49,772 bases of DNA from Oscillospiraceae bacterium (GTDB lineage: Bacteria; Bacillota; Clostridia; Oscillospirales; CAG-272): NCBI GenBank assembly GCA_015064295.1, contig SVSM01000010.1, forward strand, positions 1 to 49,772, read 5' to 3'. Under the pieces are notes generated by a model. It saw only the letters and a program-made list of their open reading frames with translations, was not told the origin of the DNA and ran no database searches. Positions 1-9,822 of the stretch are shown piece by piece; position 1 is the stretch's first letter; each line of letters begins with the position of its first letter. Position numbers and translations under genes: made by a program.

Positions 1-91
1 CCACGATCACCGTGATGCCCTGATCGAAGCTCAGTACAGTTTTGTCGGGGAAGGATTTGAACCCCTGCATTTCCAGCGCTTTCAGCCTCAA
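1..91 (-). CDS. smc: Chromosome segregation protein SMC (N-terminal fragment, cut by window edge)
   Basis: Only the first 30 codons are present. The peptide begins LRLKALEMQGFKSFPDKTVL and continues into DQGITVIV, which is the conserved SMC N-terminus just before its Walker A (GPNGSGKSN), which would lie off the window. SMC is the ATPase of the bacterial condensin complex and works with ScpA/ScpB on the nucleoid. The start appears to be TTG at position 91, with AAGGAG ten bases upstream (102-107). In Firmicutes smc usually follows rnc directly; here it does, but after 384 bp with its own promoter. The identification is firm for so short a piece because the motif is highly conserved. Confidence 0.85.
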   Translation of the reverse strand, partial: MRLKALEMQGFKSFPDKTVLSFDQGITVIV

Positions 92-180
92 AACCTTAAA
101 ACTCCTTGTTTTTGATGGGGGATCTGCCCGCGCCGCAAGCCCCTTGCGGCCATTTTGCCAGAATTTTTTATCAATAAAAT

Positions 181-209
181 ATTATACCATAAGATGAAGA
201 AAAATGCAA
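181..209 (-). promoter_or_regulatory. Promoter for smc
   Basis: Reading the minus strand, TTGCAT (204-209), a 17-base spacer and TATAAT (181-186) form a sigma-A type promoter that points at smc. The leader downstream contains a GCCGCAAG/CTTGCGGC hairpin (132-150). This suggests that smc is transcribed separately from rnc. Confidence 0.7.
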
Positions 210-254
210 GAGATTTCGGGGGATTTTGAAGGAGGAACTTGCGGGTTTTGCACC

Positions 255-286
255 AAAAAGCAGCTCGCTGAAGCGAGCTGCTTTTT
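255..286. terminator. Bidirectional intrinsic terminator between rnc and smc
   Basis: A perfect stem AGCAGCTCGCT/AGCGAGCTGCT is flanked by AAAAA on one side and TTTTT on the other, so it can act on either strand. It most likely ends the rnc operon transcript before smc. Confidence 0.75.
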
Positions 287-364
287 CCTATCCTTTTGAC
301 TCTGCCGCATATACCCGAAAAGGGGCTTTCGGTTTCCCATTGCCACGATTACAAGACGAAACTT

Positions 365-475
365 GCCCCCAAGGCAGGTTATTTCAAAATAACCTGCCTT
401 GGGGGCTGTTCAAGGTTTTTGAAAATCCGAAAAACTTTTTTCAAAAAGTTTTTTGGCCGCCGGAGGCACGTCCCC
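365..475 (-). repeat. Intergenic inverted-repeat element, copy A
   Basis: This gene-free stretch holds two hairpins. One is a perfect 20-bp inverted repeat (365-384 with 387-406, loop of 2). The other, at about 434-463, has the core ACTTTTTGAAAAAAGT with near-symmetrical flanks, followed on the minus strand by TTCAAAAACCTTGAAC. The second hairpin and its flank match copy B at 8116-8165 closely, in the opposite orientation. I interpret it as a dispersed repeat of this genome. It begins right at the rnc stop codon. Confidence 0.65.
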
Positions 476-1186
476 TCACATTCCAAACAGCTTCAGGGCT
501 TCCTTCGCCGCACACTGCTCGGCCTCCCGCTTGGAGGAACCGCTTCCCTTCCCCAGCACGTTGCCGTTCAGGCGGGCTTCCACCGTAAAGGTCTTCTGAT
601 GGGCGGGGCCGGCTTCCCCTACGATCGCGTATTCCAGAACTTCACCGCGCTCCTGCTGGATCACCTGCTGGAGGGCGGTCTTGTAGTCCAGGTCGGCACC
701 GCTCTCTACGATGGCGTCGATCTCCTTGGTGATGCGGGGCAACAGGAATTCCTTCACCGGCTCGATGCCACCGTCCAGATACATGGCGGCAAGCAGTGCC
801 TCGAAGGCGTCGGCCAAAATGGAGGGACGCTTCCGTCCGTTGGTATGCTCCTCCCCGTGGCCGAGGAAGAGATAGTCACCTAAGCTGATCTCCTGCGCCA
901 GCTTACAAAGTGTCTTCTCGCAGACCGCCTTGGCACGAATGGGAGAGAGCCGCCCCTCGGGCAGCTTGGGGTATGTCTCGTATAAGTAACGGCTGGTAAT
1001 GAAGGACAGCACCGAGTCCCCCAGGAACTCCAGGCGCTCGTTACAGGCCGTTTTCGGCTCCTTCACCTTGGTCTCGTTGCAATGGGAGGAATGGGTCAGG
1101 GCCAGGATCAGCTGCTCCCGATCCCGAAAGGCATACCCAATGGCCTCCTCCAGCTTACCAAGAGGTAGAGGATAATTTTGATTCAT
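476..1186 (-). CDS. rnc: Ribonuclease III
   Basis: 236 residues, the usual length for the family. The RNase III signature NERLEFLGDSVL is at residues 49-60 and carries the acidic metal-binding residues; a second acidic cluster (ADAFEALLAAMYLD) follows. A double-stranded RNA-binding domain fills about residues 155-236 and ends in the typical KREAEQCAAKEALKLF helix. The enzyme cuts double-stranded RNA during rRNA maturation and mRNA decay. The gene follows plsX by 15 bp on the same strand, so the two are probably co-transcribed; the acpP and fabD genes often found between them are absent. The ribosome binding site is weak (AAAGAGAT). Confidence 0.96.
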   Translation of the reverse strand: MNQNYPLPLGKLEEAIGYAFRDREQLILALTHSSHCNETKVKEPKTACNERLEFLGDSVLSFITSRYLYETYPKLPEGRLSPIRAKAVCEKTLCKLAQEISLGDYLFLGHGEEHTNGRKRPSILADAFEALLAAMYLDGGIEPVKEFLLPRITKEIDAIVESGADLDYKTALQQVIQQERGEVLEYAIVGEAGPAHQKTFTVEARLNGNVLGKGSGSSKREAEQCAAKEALKLFGM

Positions 1187-1201
1187 GGTCGATCTCTTTC
1201 T

Positions 1202-2230
1202 TTATCCTTGATTTTCTGAATCCTTGGGGATCAGCTCGGGCACCACCAGCTTGGCGATCTCATAGGTCACGTGATTCTCCACGCACCCAATGGCCTGCCG
1301 AATGGCGTTACAGAAGGCCTTGGCATCCGAGCTTCCGTGGGCCTTGATGACGGTACGGGACAGACCGAGAAGAGGTGCGCCGCCGTATTCCGAGGCGTCC
1401 ATCTCCTTTTTCAGCTTCTTCATGCCGTCCTTGACACCGAGGTAGGAAAGCTTCGATACGGGGTTGGCGTAGAAGACGTCCTTCAGCTTGCCCACCAGAT
1501 AGGAGGCGCAGCCCTCGGTCAGCTTCAGCACGATATTGCCGGAAAATCCGTCGCAGACCAGCACGTCGCAAGCCCCAAAGGGAAGCTCCTTGCCCTCCAC
1601 GTTGCCGACAAAGTTGATACCCTCGGCAGCCTCAAGGAGACCGTAGGCCTCCATCACGATCTTGGTCCCCTTTTGACGCTCGGCGCCAATGTTGAGAAGT
1701 CCCACGCGGGGATTCTCCACACCGAGAATACGCTTCATATACACGCTTCCCATTTTGGCAAACTGCAGGTAGGTCTCGGGGTTGATCTCAATATTGGCTC
1801 CGCTGTCGATCAGCAGCATGGGATTCTGATAGGGTAAAATGGTGGCAATGGCCGACTTCTGGATGCCCTTGATACGTCGTACGATCAAGGTAGAGCCGGC
1901 ATGAAGGGCGCCGGTATTGCCGGAGGAAACGAAGGCGTCTCCCTTTCCTTCCGCCAGCATTTTCAGGCCCACGCCCATGGAGGAATCCTTTTTCTCTCTC
2001 ACAACCGACAGCGGCGCATCCTCCATCGTCACCACCTCATCGGTGTGAACGACGGACAGATTGGGCAGGTCCAGAGTCAGCCCTCTTGCCGCCGCGATAG
2101 CGCGGATAATGGCCTCGTTACCCACGAAGACCATGTCCACGTTGGGGTTTTCGACTGCCGCCTGATGGGCGCCGAGAAGCTGTTCTAAGGGAGCTTTGTC
2201 TCCGCTCATGACATCAATGATAATTCTCAT
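1202..2230 (-). CDS. plsX: Phosphate acyltransferase PlsX
   Basis: 342 residues, full length. The protein starts MRIIIDVMSGDKAP, a variant of the PlsX opening (D-x-MGGD-x-AP), and contains SSGNTGALHAGS and NIGAERQKG, conserved in the family. PlsX makes acyl-phosphate from acyl-ACP at the membrane surface, feeding PlsY in phosphatidic acid synthesis. It lies in a minus-strand run trmFO-plsX-rnc, with 30 bp to trmFO and 15 bp to rnc. The C-terminus (LVVPELIPKDSENQG) is typical. Confidence 0.95.
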   Translation of the reverse strand: MRIIIDVMSGDKAPLEQLLGAHQAAVENPNVDMVFVGNEAIIRAIAAARGLTLDLPNLSVVHTDEVVTMEDAPLSVVREKKDSSMGVGLKMLAEGKGDAFVSSGNTGALHAGSTLIVRRIKGIQKSAIATILPYQNPMLLIDSGANIEINPETYLQFAKMGSVYMKRILGVENPRVGLLNIGAERQKGTKIVMEAYGLLEAAEGINFVGNVEGKELPFGACDVLVCDGFSGNIVLKLTEGCASYLVGKLKDVFYANPVSKLSYLGVKDGMKKLKKEMDASEYGGAPLLGLSRTVIKAHGSSDAKAFCNAIRQAIGCVENHVTYEIAKLVVPELIPKDSENQG

Positions 2231-2260
2231 GGTATATCCTTTATCCTTTCGGAATGGGTG

Positions 2261-3583
2261 TTACAGCAAAGCTTGAAGCTCGTCAAGGTAGGCAAGGGAC
2301 CGCTCGGCCAGCGCCAGATTCCGCGCCGCCTTTCCGCCCTTGACCTTCCGTCCCAGAGGGGCCACCAAGCCGAAATTGGCGTTCATGGGCTGGAACGAGG
2401 CCACGTTGGGGTCCGATACGTAACGGGACAGCGCACCGATGACGGTGACGGCCTCGGGGAGAAGGGGCTCCTTCCCCATGGCCCGCCGCGCGGCGTTTAC
2501 CCCCGCCAGCCAGCCGGAGGAGGTCGATTCGATGTAGCCCTCCACCCCTGTCATCTGTCCCGCAAAGAACAGATTGGGATTCCCTCGTAGGGAATAATCG
2601 GGGGACAGGAGCCTGGGGGAGTTAAGGTAAGTGTTGCGGTGCATGACGCCGTAGCGCAAAAACTCGGCGTTTTCAAGACCGGGAATCAAGCGGAAGACCC
2701 GCTTTTGCGCCTCAAAGGTGAGATGCGTCTGAAAGCCCACCAAATTATACATGGTCTTCTGGGCATTTTCCTGCCGAAGCTGGATCACGGCGTAGGGCTC
2801 GCGGTTGGTGCCGGGATAGGGGAGTCCCACCGGCTTCAGAGGGCCAAACAGGAGGGTATCCCGTCCCCGTCTTGCCATGACCTCCACCGGCATACATCCC
2901 TCGAAGACCGTCAGCTCCTTCTGAAGCTCCCGATCAAAGTCCTTTAGGGGTGCCTCCTCAGCGGTGATCAGGGCCTCGTAGAAGCGATCGTACTCGTCCC
3001 TTTCCATGGGACAGTTGATGTAAGAGGCCTCGCCCTTCCCATAGCGGGAGGCAAAATAGGCCTTTTCCATATCGATGGTATTGGCGTCCACGATAGGAGC
3101 CGCCGCATCGAAGAAGCTGAGGTAGCCCTCGCCCAGCGCCTCCCGAATATGGGACGCCAGGGCATCGGAGGTCAGCGGGCCGCTGGCCACCACGGTCATA
3201 CCGTCGGATGGCAGCTCGGTGACCTCCCCCTCCTCTACGGTAATGAGAGGATGGGAACGAAGCTTCTTCGTAATATAATCCGAAAAGAGGTACCGGTCCA
3301 CGGCCAGGGCAGCCCCGGCGGGGACGGCGGTGGCGTCGGCCGCCTCCATGATCAGGGATCCGAGGCGGCGAAGCTCCTCCTTCAAGAGACCAACGGCGTT
3401 ATTTAACTGCAAGGAGCGGAGGGAGTTGGAACAGACCAGCTCGGCAAAGCCCTCGTAGTGGTGGGCAGGAGAAAACTTCTTCGGCTTCATCTCGTGCAGG
3501 ATGACGGGAATCCCCGCCTGCGCGATCTGATAGGCTGCCTCCGAGCCTGCCAGGCCTCCGCCGATGACGCGGATGGGCTCCAT
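2261..3583 (-). CDS. trmFO: Methylenetetrahydrofolate--tRNA-(uracil-5-)-methyltransferase
   Basis: 440 residues. The N-terminus carries the FAD-binding motif [12 protein letters not shown] (about residues 5-16), and [10 protein letters not shown] contains the conserved catalytic-loop cysteine. The C-terminal half has the [12 protein letters not shown] signature. TrmFO makes 5-methyluridine at tRNA position 54 using methylene-THF and reduced FAD. Its start codon shares one base with the topA stop codon (TAATG), so translation is probably coupled; dprA-topA-trmFO is the classical Firmicutes order. Confidence 0.96.
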   Translation of the reverse strand: MEPIRVIGGGLAGSEAAYQIAQAGIPVILHEMKPKKFSPAHHYEGFAELVCSNSLRSLQLNNAVGLLKEELRRLGSLIMEAADATAVPAGAALAVDRYLFSDYITKKLRSHPLITVEEGEVTELPSDGMTVVASGPLTSDALASHIREALGEGYLSFFDAAAPIVDANTIDMEKAYFASRYGKGEASYINCPMERDEYDRFYEALITAEEAPLKDFDRELQKELTVFEGCMPVEVMARRGRDTLLFGPLKPVGLPYPGTNREPYAVIQLRQENAQKTMYNLVGFQTHLTFEAQKRVFRLIPGLENAEFLRYGVMHRNTYLNSPRLLSPDYSLRGNPNLFFAGQMTGVEGYIESTSSGWLAGVNAARRAMGKEPLLPEAVTVIGALSRYVSDPNVASFQPMNANFGLVAPLGRKVKGGKAARNLALAERSLAYLDELQALL

Positions 3584-5835
3584 TATCTTACGCCCTCGTC
3601 GGCGGGAAGATCCTTCTTATACCCGCAGGACTTCTCGTGGCAGACCAGCTGCTGCTTGCCCTTCTTCACGTAGAGCGGGGCTCCGCAGTCGGGGCAGGTC
3701 TTGTCGGTGGGCTGATCCCAAGAGAGGAAATCGCACTCGGGGTACTTCTCACAGGAATAGAAGAAGCTCCGATTCTTGCCGTTCTTGGCCACGATCTGGG
3801 CGCCGCACTTGGGGCAAGGCACGCCCACCGGCTTCAAGATCTGTTTGGTATTCTTGCACTTGGGATAATTGGAGCAGGCGATAAACTCGCCGTAACGGCC
3901 GCGGCGCTTCAGCATCTCGCCGCCGCATTTCTCGCAAAGCTCGCCGGTCTTCTCAGCGGTCTCGGTCTTTTCCACCAGCTTGCCGTCCTTATCCACCGGC
4001 TTGGTGTTTTTGCAGGCAGGATAGTTGGGGCAGGCGGCAAATTTACCGAAGCGTCCCTGGCGGATGACCATGCGGGCACCGCATTTATCGCAGATGATGT
4101 CGGTCTCCTGCTCGGGAACGGTGATCTCCTCTTTTGAGACCGTCTTTTCAGCCAGAGCGAGATCCTTCTCAAAGCCCTCGTAGAACCGGGAGAGAACCGT
4201 CACCATATCGGTCTCACCACCGGCGATGCTATCCAGCTCATCCTCCATCCGTGCCGTAAAGGCGTAATCCACGATGTTGTTGAACTGCTTCACCATGATG
4301 TCGTTGGTGATCTCACCGATCTGGGTGGGCTTCAGCGACTTGCCCTCTCGCTCCACGTAGCCGCGGGAGAGGATGGTGGTGATGATGGCGTTATAGGTAC
4401 TGGGACGGCCGATGCCCTTTTCTTCCATAAACTTGACCAGAGAGCCCTCGTTGTAACGGGCGGGAGGCTCGGTGAAGTGCTGCTCAGGCAGAAGCTTTTC
4501 GCAAGCGAGTGCTTCCCCCTCATGCAGCTCGGGCAGACGCTCCTTCTTGTGCTCGTCGTCCTCCTCGGTGTCGTCGTAAACGGCAAGGAAGCCGGGGAAG
4601 CGAAGGGTTGAGCCGGAGGCGCGGAAGATATACCCGTTGTTCTCCAGCTCCAGATTCACGGTATCCAGCTCGGCCGAGGCCATCTGGCTGGCCATAAAGC
4701 GGCTATAGATCAGCTTATAGAGCTTATACTGGTCGGGCGTCAGCTGCTTCTTGATGGCGTCGGGCTCCAGCTCCAGGTTGGCGGGGCGAATGGCCTCGTG
4801 AGCGTCCTGGGCGCCGTTCTTGCTCTTGTAAACGCGCTCGGTCTTGGGGCAGTAGGCGTCGCCGTACTTTTCCAAAATGTGCGCCTTGGCGGGCGCCTGT
4901 GCCTCGGGAGAGACGCGGAGGGAGTCGGTACGCATATAGGTGATAAGACCCTGGGTTCCGCCGTTGGCGGAGCCGAGGTTGATACCCTCGTAAAGCTCCT
5001 GGGCCACCCGCATGATCCGCTGGGACTGGAAGCCCAGCTTGCGGAAGGCCTCCTGCTGGAGGGTGGAGGTAGTAAAGGGCGGTGCGGGGTTACGGGTCCT
5101 GACCGCCTTCTTGACCGAAGTAACGTGAAAGGGCTTGCCGTCCACGGCGGACAGCACCGTGTCGGCCATGGCACGGTCACTGAGCTCCAGCTTATCGCCG
5201 CCCTTGCCGTAGAAATGGGCCGTCAGCTTACTTCCCTTCTCGGTGGTCAAAAGCGCTTCCACCGTCCAATATTCCTTGGGCACGAAGGCGCGGATCTCGT
5301 TTTCGCGATCCACCACGGCACGGGTGACCACCGACTGTACCCGCCCTGCCGACAGGCCGGAGCGTACCGTCTTCCAGAGGAAGGGGGAGAGCTTGTAGCC
5401 CACGATGCGGTCCAGGATCCGTCTTGCCTGCTGGGAGTTGACCAGCTCAAGATCGATGTTGCGAGGATTCTTCACCGCCTCCTTCACTGCCGATTTGGTA
5501 ATGGCATTAAAGCAAATGCGGCGGGTCTGCTCCACGGGAATGCCCAAAACGTTGGCAAGATGCCAGGAAATGGCCTCACCTTCCCGGTCAGGGTCGGTTG
5601 CAAAGAAGATCTTGTTCGCATTCTTGGCTTCCTTTTTCAGCTCCTTGATCAGGTCGCCCTTACCGCGGATGTTGATATAATGGGCCTCAAAGCCGTTTTC
5701 CACGTCAACACCCAGGGAGCTCTTGGGCAGGTCGCGAAGATGTCCCACCGAGGCAAATACCTTATAGCCGGAGCCAAGGTAGTTTTTGATGGCGGGTGCC
5801 TTGAAGGGGGACTCGATGATTACCAGATTTGCCAT
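3583..5835 (-). CDS. topA: DNA topoisomerase I
   Basis: 750 residues. An N-terminal Toprim domain begins [17 protein letters not shown] and has the acidic motif [15 protein letters not shown]. The catalytic tyrosine is in [12 protein letters not shown], near residue 300. The C-terminus carries four zinc-ribbon modules, each with CxxC pairs ([32 protein letters not shown]); the last has the spacing CHEKSCGY. The enzyme relaxes negative supercoils. It is 16 bp downstream of dprA and overlaps trmFO by one base. The long-range gene order supports the call. Confidence 0.97.
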   Translation of the reverse strand: MANLVIIESPFKAPAIKNYLGSGYKVFASVGHLRDLPKSSLGVDVENGFEAHYINIRGKGDLIKELKKEAKNANKIFFATDPDREGEAISWHLANVLGIPVEQTRRICFNAITKSAVKEAVKNPRNIDLELVNSQQARRILDRIVGYKLSPFLWKTVRSGLSAGRVQSVVTRAVVDRENEIRAFVPKEYWTVEALLTTEKGSKLTAHFYGKGGDKLELSDRAMADTVLSAVDGKPFHVTSVKKAVRTRNPAPPFTTSTLQQEAFRKLGFQSQRIMRVAQELYEGINLGSANGGTQGLITYMRTDSLRVSPEAQAPAKAHILEKYGDAYCPKTERVYKSKNGAQDAHEAIRPANLELEPDAIKKQLTPDQYKLYKLIYSRFMASQMASAELDTVNLELENNGYIFRASGSTLRFPGFLAVYDDTEEDDEHKKERLPELHEGEALACEKLLPEQHFTEPPARYNEGSLVKFMEEKGIGRPSTYNAIITTILSRGYVEREGKSLKPTQIGEITNDIMVKQFNNIVDYAFTARMEDELDSIAGGETDMVTVLSRFYEGFEKDLALAEKTVSKEEITVPEQETDIICDKCGARMVIRQGRFGKFAACPNYPACKNTKPVDKDGKLVEKTETAEKTGELCEKCGGEMLKRRGRYGEFIACSNYPKCKNTKQILKPVGVPCPKCGAQIVAKNGKNRSFFYSCEKYPECDFLSWDQPTDKTCPDCGAPLYVKKGKQQLVCHEKSCGYKKDLPADEGVR

Positions 5836-5851
5836 GTTATACGTTATCTCC

Positions 5852-7243
5852 TTACGATTGGGGTGTCAGTTGATAATAGCCGCCGGGGAGGGCGGTGATC
5901 TCACCGCCGATCTCCAGCATCGTCAGATCCGCCAGCACGTCGCCCACCGGCAGTCCGGTCCTTTGGGCCAGCTGATCGGAGGTGAGCCTTGCTTCGGTCA
6001 GCAGCGTCAGAATCTTCCTCTGCCCGTCGGGATACCCCGAAAGGTCCCGCTCACGGACGGCCACCGGTGCGGGGGCCGATTCCTCCTTGGGCGGCGCGGG
6101 CTTTTTCTTGCCGCCCCCGAAAAGGGAGGGCTTCTTTGCCTTTGGCTTTGGTGGCGTCAGCTTGGAGGTTACCGGTGTGGGTGCCGTTTCGGCGTCCTTT
6201 GCCATTTCGGCCTCGGCGTCCTCGACCGCTCGGCGGGTCTCCTCCTCACGCCTTACGTCGTGGATGGCGAAGGGCACGGGGGCAGCTGCCTGTCGGATGG
6301 GACTGCGGAACCTGATGGAACGGATGGACGGAATGTTGTTTAAGTTGATTTTGCCCGCATAGAGGGGCTGATATTCCAGCAAAATATCGGCGGCCGAGGT
6401 GACGATGCGAGCGCCGTCGCGGATCAGCTCGTTGGTACCGATGCTGGTCATTTCTCCGACCTTACCGGGAAGGGCAAAGACGTCGCGTCCCTGCTCCAGG
6501 GCCGTTCTTGCCGTAATGAGCGCGCCGCTTCCGGGAGGTGCTTCGATGACGACCGTCCCTTGGGAGAGACCGCTGATGATCCGGTTACGGAGGGGAAAAT
6601 TGGCCCCTTTTGGCTCGGTAAAGGGCTTATATTCGGTGATAACCAGCCCGTTTTTGACGATTTGGCGCATGAGATCCTCGTGCTCGGCGGGATAGACCCG
6701 ATCAATACCACAGCCAAGAACCGCTACGGTATAGCCGCCTCCGTCGATGGCACCCCGATGAGCCATGCCGTCCACGCCCTTGGCCATGCCGCTGACTACA
6801 ACGGCACCTGCCTTGCCCAGATCGTAGGCCACAGAATAGGAGGCGCGGCTTCCGTATTCCGTCATGGTACGGGTGCCGACCTCAGCAATGCAGACCTCCT
6901 GCTCCAGATCCTTTAAGATGCCCTTGTAGTAAAGCACCAAGGGCCTCCGTTGGATCCGCGCCAGTCGGGCGGGATAGTGGGGTGAATCGGGCGTCAGGAT
7001 CCCGACACCCTCGTTCAGGCAATAGGCGTTGATCTCCCTTGCCTCGGTAAGATCCTTATGGCAAAGGCCCTCAACAAGGGAAGCACGCAATCTCGGCACG
7101 GCGGCATAGTCTTCCGCTCCTGCCGAATAGACGGCCTCCACCGAGGCAAAGTGATCGAGAAGCTGCTCGGCGGCGACAGACGCGGGGCCGCAGACCAAGC
7201 TAAGCCATAGCCACAGTATGCGGTTGTCACGGGGCATATCCAT
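5852..7243 (-). CDS. dprA: DNA-processing protein DprA
   Basis: 463 residues, longer than the usual 290-370. The N-terminal SAM-like region (about 1-75) is followed by the Rossmann-like DprA core with SGMAKGVDGMAHRGAIDGG and AVLGCGIDRVYPAEHE, which is the single-stranded DNA and RecA-loading fold. An alanine/proline/lysine-rich linker (about 310-395) then leads to a C-terminal winged-helix domain (LTEARLTSDQLAQRTGLPVGD). DprA loads RecA on incoming single-stranded DNA in natural transformation. The extra length is all in the linker. RBS AAAGGA precedes the ATG. It is 26 bp downstream of the RNA methyltransferase gene. Confidence 0.94.
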   Translation of the reverse strand: MDMPRDNRILWLWLSLVCGPASVAAEQLLDHFASVEAVYSAGAEDYAAVPRLRASLVEGLCHKDLTEAREINAYCLNEGVGILTPDSPHYPARLARIQRRPLVLYYKGILKDLEQEVCIAEVGTRTMTEYGSRASYSVAYDLGKAGAVVVSGMAKGVDGMAHRGAIDGGGYTVAVLGCGIDRVYPAEHEDLMRQIVKNGLVITEYKPFTEPKGANFPLRNRIISGLSQGTVVIEAPPGSGALITARTALEQGRDVFALPGKVGEMTSIGTNELIRDGARIVTSAADILLEYQPLYAGKINLNNIPSIRSIRFRSPIRQAAAPVPFAIHDVRREEETRRAVEDAEAEMAKDAETAPTPVTSKLTPPKPKAKKPSLFGGGKKKPAPPKEESAPAPVAVRERDLSGYPDGQRKILTLLTEARLTSDQLAQRTGLPVGDVLADLTMLEIGGEITALPGGYYQLTPQS

Positions 7244-7269
7244 ACCAAAGGTCCTTTTCCTATATCGTA

Positions 7270-8064
7270 TTATACCGACACCATCGACTGCCAGAGAAAA
7301 ACGGCGGCGGCGGCCGCAGCGTTGAGGGACTCTACCCCCGCCTGCATGGGAATATAGACGGTATTCCCTGCCGCCTCTACCACGGCGGGATCGATGCCGT
7401 GGCCCTCGTTACCGATGATAAAGGCCGTCTTACGGTCGATACGCATACGGTCCAGCCGCTCGGCCTTATCGTCCAGCACGGCGGCACAGACACGGTAGCC
7501 CCCGGCCGTCATCCTACGGACGGTTTCGGGCAGGTCCTGCACCACGGTGATCGGCTGGCGAAAAAGGGTACCCATAGCCGCCCGAACCGTTTTCGGGTTA
7601 TATAGATCGGCACAATCGGCGCTGAGGATCAGCTCGTCGCAGCCGAAGGCGGCGGCCGAACGGATCACGGTTCCCAGGTTGCCTGGGTCGCGGAGCGACG
7701 ACAGGATCAGGATCCGTCTTTCCTCCTCCGCAAAATCCTCTTCCTTATATATTTTATTTATAATGTGGATTTTGTCAAGACATTTTGCTACACAAATTAC
7801 GCCTTGGGGTGATTTTTCAGTGGAGATCTTCTCCAAAACCGAGTCGGAAACGGTGAGAATCTCCCCTTCCGGCAGGAGCTCGCGGCAGGTCTTTGCCATC
7901 GATTCGGTAGCAAAAACGCGCTCGATGGCAAGTCCTGACGCCACCGCCTCTCGGAAAAGCTTCACGCCTTCCAAAAGGAAGGAGCGGCTCTCCTCACGGT
8001 ATTTTTTCTCCTTTAAGCTCGCCGCCGCCATAACGGTGGGATTGCTTCGACTGGTGATGAGCAT
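7270..8064 (-). CDS. TrmH/SpoU family RNA 2'-O-methyltransferase
   Basis: 264 residues from an ATG at 8064, chosen because GAGGTG lies six bases before it; the in-frame GTG at 8073 overlaps that site. The SPOUT fold motifs are in order: motif 1 LRDPGNLGTVIRSAAAFG, motif 2 FIIGNEGHGID, motif 3 IPMQAGVESLNAAAAAA. An N-terminal substrate-binding domain (about 1-95) is like that of RlmB/YsgA enzymes. It probably methylates a ribose in rRNA or tRNA, but the exact site cannot be read from sequence. It is the first gene of the run leading into dprA-topA. Confidence 0.9.
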   Translation of the reverse strand: MLITSRSNPTVMAAASLKEKKYREESRSFLLEGVKLFREAVASGLAIERVFATESMAKTCRELLPEGEILTVSDSVLEKISTEKSPQGVICVAKCLDKIHIINKIYKEEDFAEEERRILILSSLRDPGNLGTVIRSAAAFGCDELILSADCADLYNPKTVRAAMGTLFRQPITVVQDLPETVRRMTAGGYRVCAAVLDDKAERLDRMRIDRKTAFIIGNEGHGIDPAVVEAAGNTVYIPMQAGVESLNAAAAAAVFLWQSMVSV

Positions 8065-8093
8065 AGTGAACACCTCGATTGGGGGAGATTAAG

Positions 8094-8310
8094 CGGGGCT
8101 CTGCCCCGTACCCCACCAAGAAACTTTTTGAAAAAAGTTTCTTGGATCTTCAAAAACTTTGATTTGAATGGCAGGAAACGTCGTTTCCCGAAGGGAAAAC
8201 ATGATTTCATTCGGAAAAAACGGAGTTTTTCTCCGTCAAACGTTTTGGGAGGTCGAGGAGTGTTTTTTCAAAAGCACTCCCTCGCAGAGCGTGGGGCTGT
8301 GCCCCACAGA
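8094..8310 (+). repeat. Intergenic inverted-repeat element, copy B
   Basis: The stretch 8065-8363 has no gene and is a string of small hairpins. GGGGCTCTGCCCC is followed by the perfect stem CCAAGAAACTTTTT/AAAAAGTTTCTTGG (8116-8129 with 8132-8145), then TCTTCAAAAACTTTGAT. Further on lie GGAAACGTCGTTTCC and GTGGGGCTGTGCCCCAC (8291-8307). The first part matches copy A in inverse orientation and copy C at 26580 in layout. Confidence 0.65.
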
Positions 8311-8332
8311 AACCGTTCCCCCATTATAACGC

Positions 8333-8357
8333 AAAAACCCGGTAGAACCGGGTTTTT
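8333..8357 (-). terminator. Terminator after rplT
   Basis: AAAAACCCGGT/ACCGGGTTTTT hairpin six bases beyond the rplT stop. On the minus strand it ends in a run of T, as expected for the end of the infC-rpmI-rplT transcript. Confidence 0.8.
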
Positions 8358-8363
8358 CGTCGA

Positions 8364-8717
8364 TTACAGAGCGGCCTTAGCCTTCTCAACGAGGGCGGCA
8401 AAGGCGTCCTTGTCGGAGACGGCGAGCTCAGCGAGCATCTTTCTGTTGAGGTTGATGCCGGCCAGCTTGAGACCGTGCATGAACTGAGAATAGTTCACAC
8501 CGTTTACCTTGGCCTGGGCCGAGATACGGGTGATCCAGAGAGAACGGAAGTCTCTCTTCTTCATCTTTCTGCCTGCAAAAGCGTAGTTACCGCTCTTCAT
8601 GACGGCCTGCTTGGCCATCTTGAAGTGCTTGGACTTGGAGCCCCAGTAACCCTTTGCCAGCTTCAGTACTTTATTTCTTCTTCTGCGCGTCGTAACCGCG
8701 CCCTTTACTCTTGCCAT
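8364..8717 (-). CDS. rplT: 50S ribosomal protein L20
   Basis: 117 residues, the standard length. It begins [20 protein letters not shown] and contains [18 protein letters not shown], both diagnostic of L20. L20 binds 23S rRNA early in large-subunit assembly and often represses its own operon by binding the leader. It is the last gene of infC-rpmI-rplT, 30 bp after rpmI. Confidence 0.98.
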   Translation of the reverse strand: MARVKGAVTTRRRRNKVLKLAKGYWGSKSKHFKMAKQAVMKSGNYAFAGRKMKKRDFRSLWITRISAQAKVNGVNYSQFMHGLKLAGINLNRKMLAELAVSDKDAFAALVEKAKAAL

Positions 8718-8747
8718 TTTTCTATTCCTCCTATGTGATTCTTCCGA

Positions 8748-8942
8748 TTAACCACCGATCATGGTTCTTACGGTGGGAGCCATGGACTCGCTGAGATATC
8801 CTGCCTTGCGGAGATGTCTCATGCGCTTGCTGGTCTTAAGGTTTACTTGATGACGACGGTTGATGTGGTTGAACTTAACCTTGCCGCTCTTGGTGAGAGT
8901 GAATCTCTTGGATGCAGCCTTATGCGTCTTGATCTTAGCCAT
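8748..8942 (-). CDS. rpmI: 50S ribosomal protein L35
   Basis: 64 residues, beginning MAKIKTHKAASKRFTLTKSG, the L35 signature; highly basic. It sits between infC and rplT, the universal order, 100 bp after infC. Confidence 0.98.
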   Translation of the reverse strand: MAKIKTHKAASKRFTLTKSGKVKFNHINRRHQVNLKTSKRMRHLRKAGYLSESMAPTVRTMIGG

Positions 8943-9042
8943 AATAATTTCCGTTTCCCGATGACTTTTTGTATTTGGGCGGGATTTTCGGTCTCGGTCA
9001 CCGTCGAGAGCCTCCCGTAATCCGCCATCCGGCGGGGTGACG

Positions 9043-9642
9043 TTATTCCGCGGCGGGCTTTTCCTCGGCCTTGGCCTTGGCTTTGTCCTTGGCGGTTTGC
9101 TTCAGCGGAGAAAGGAACATGATCATCGAGCGGCCCTCCATTGCAGGCTGCTTATCGACGTTACCCTTTTCTGCGCAGGCCTGCTCAAATTTCTTGAGGA
9201 GCTCGGCACCGATTTCGGTGTGGCTGAGCTGGCGCCCTCTGAATTTGACCATGACCTTGACCTTATCTCCGTTTCCGAGGAAACGAAGAGCGTGGTTCAC
9301 CTTGGTATTGAAGTCGTTGACATCAATGTGACAGGAGAGCTGGATCTCCTTGATCTCCACGATCTGCTGCTTTTTGCGGGCTTCCTTTTCCTTCTTGTCG
9401 CGCTCGAAGCGGAACTTGCCGTAGTCCATGATGCGGCATACCGGCGGATCCCCTTGCGGAGCGATCAGAACGAGATCGAATCCCTTGTCGTAGGCCATCT
9501 CGAGCGCCGAGATGAGCGAGATCACGCCCACCTGCTCGCCGTCCGCACCGATGACTCGTACCTGCTTGGAGCGGCCAAAGCCCGGAAGGGAGAAGATGTT
9601 GTCGTTGATCACATTGTCTCTTGCATTGTTTTTCGCAGCGAT
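9043..9642 (-). CDS. infC: Translation initiation factor IF-3
   Basis: 199 residues. The N-domain starts around NVINDNIFSL and the C-domain contains IRVIGADGEQ-type and KVKVMVKFRGRQLSHTEIG motifs of IF-3. The tail is extended by an Ala/Lys/Glu-rich segment. I place the start at ATC (9640-9642), seven bases after GGGGGTG. No ATG, GTG or TTG lies in frame at a suitable place, and infC is known for rare start codons (such as ATT in E. coli) through which IF-3 limits its own synthesis. An ATG upstream (9708) would sit inside the leader terminator, so it is unlikely. Confidence 0.93.
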   Translation of the reverse strand: MAAKNNARDNVINDNIFSLPGFGRSKQVRVIGADGEQVGVISLISALEMAYDKGFDLVLIAPQGDPPVCRIMDYGKFRFERDKKEKEARKKQQIVEIKEIQLSCHIDVNDFNTKVNHALRFLGNGDKVKVMVKFRGRQLSHTEIGAELLKKFEQACAEKGNVDKQPAMEGRSMIMFLSPLKQTAKDKAKAKAEEKPAAE

Positions 9643-9815
9643 TGTAAAACACCCCCGAAAGAAAGATAAGGTTTTTGCGGCTCCGACAAAAAAGCGCGGG
9701 GCCGTCAAAGAAACAGACCCCGCGCATCACGACATTCGTGTGGCGTTTTGGGATATCGACCGGCGCATATATATCCGACGGTGAGAGCTCCTTTTCGGCT
9801 CTGCTTCTTTGTTAG
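9643..9815 (-). promoter_or_regulatory. infC operon leader with attenuator
   Basis: The transcript from the promoter at 9823-9851 has about 170 untranslated bases. Just before infC is a strong intrinsic terminator: GCGCGGGGTC (9716-9725) pairs with GGCCCCGCGC (9694-9703), followed by a T run (9688-9693). A terminator inside the leader means that infC-rpmI-rplT is controlled by attenuation. In Firmicutes the same operon is controlled through L20-type leaders; whether this one matches that RNA family needs a covariance-model search. An upstream hairpin (AGAGCCGAAAAGGAGCTCT) lies near 9783-9801. Confidence 0.75.
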
Positions 9816-9822
9816 ACAACTC

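Noticed and set aside
8065..8363. Short open frames between rplT and the RNA methyltransferase gene
   Set aside because: They consist of the hairpin repeat element and have no RBS or known family.
9643..9708. Upstream ATG start for infC
   Set aside because: Lies within the attenuator hairpin, has no RBS, and adds residues absent from IF-3.
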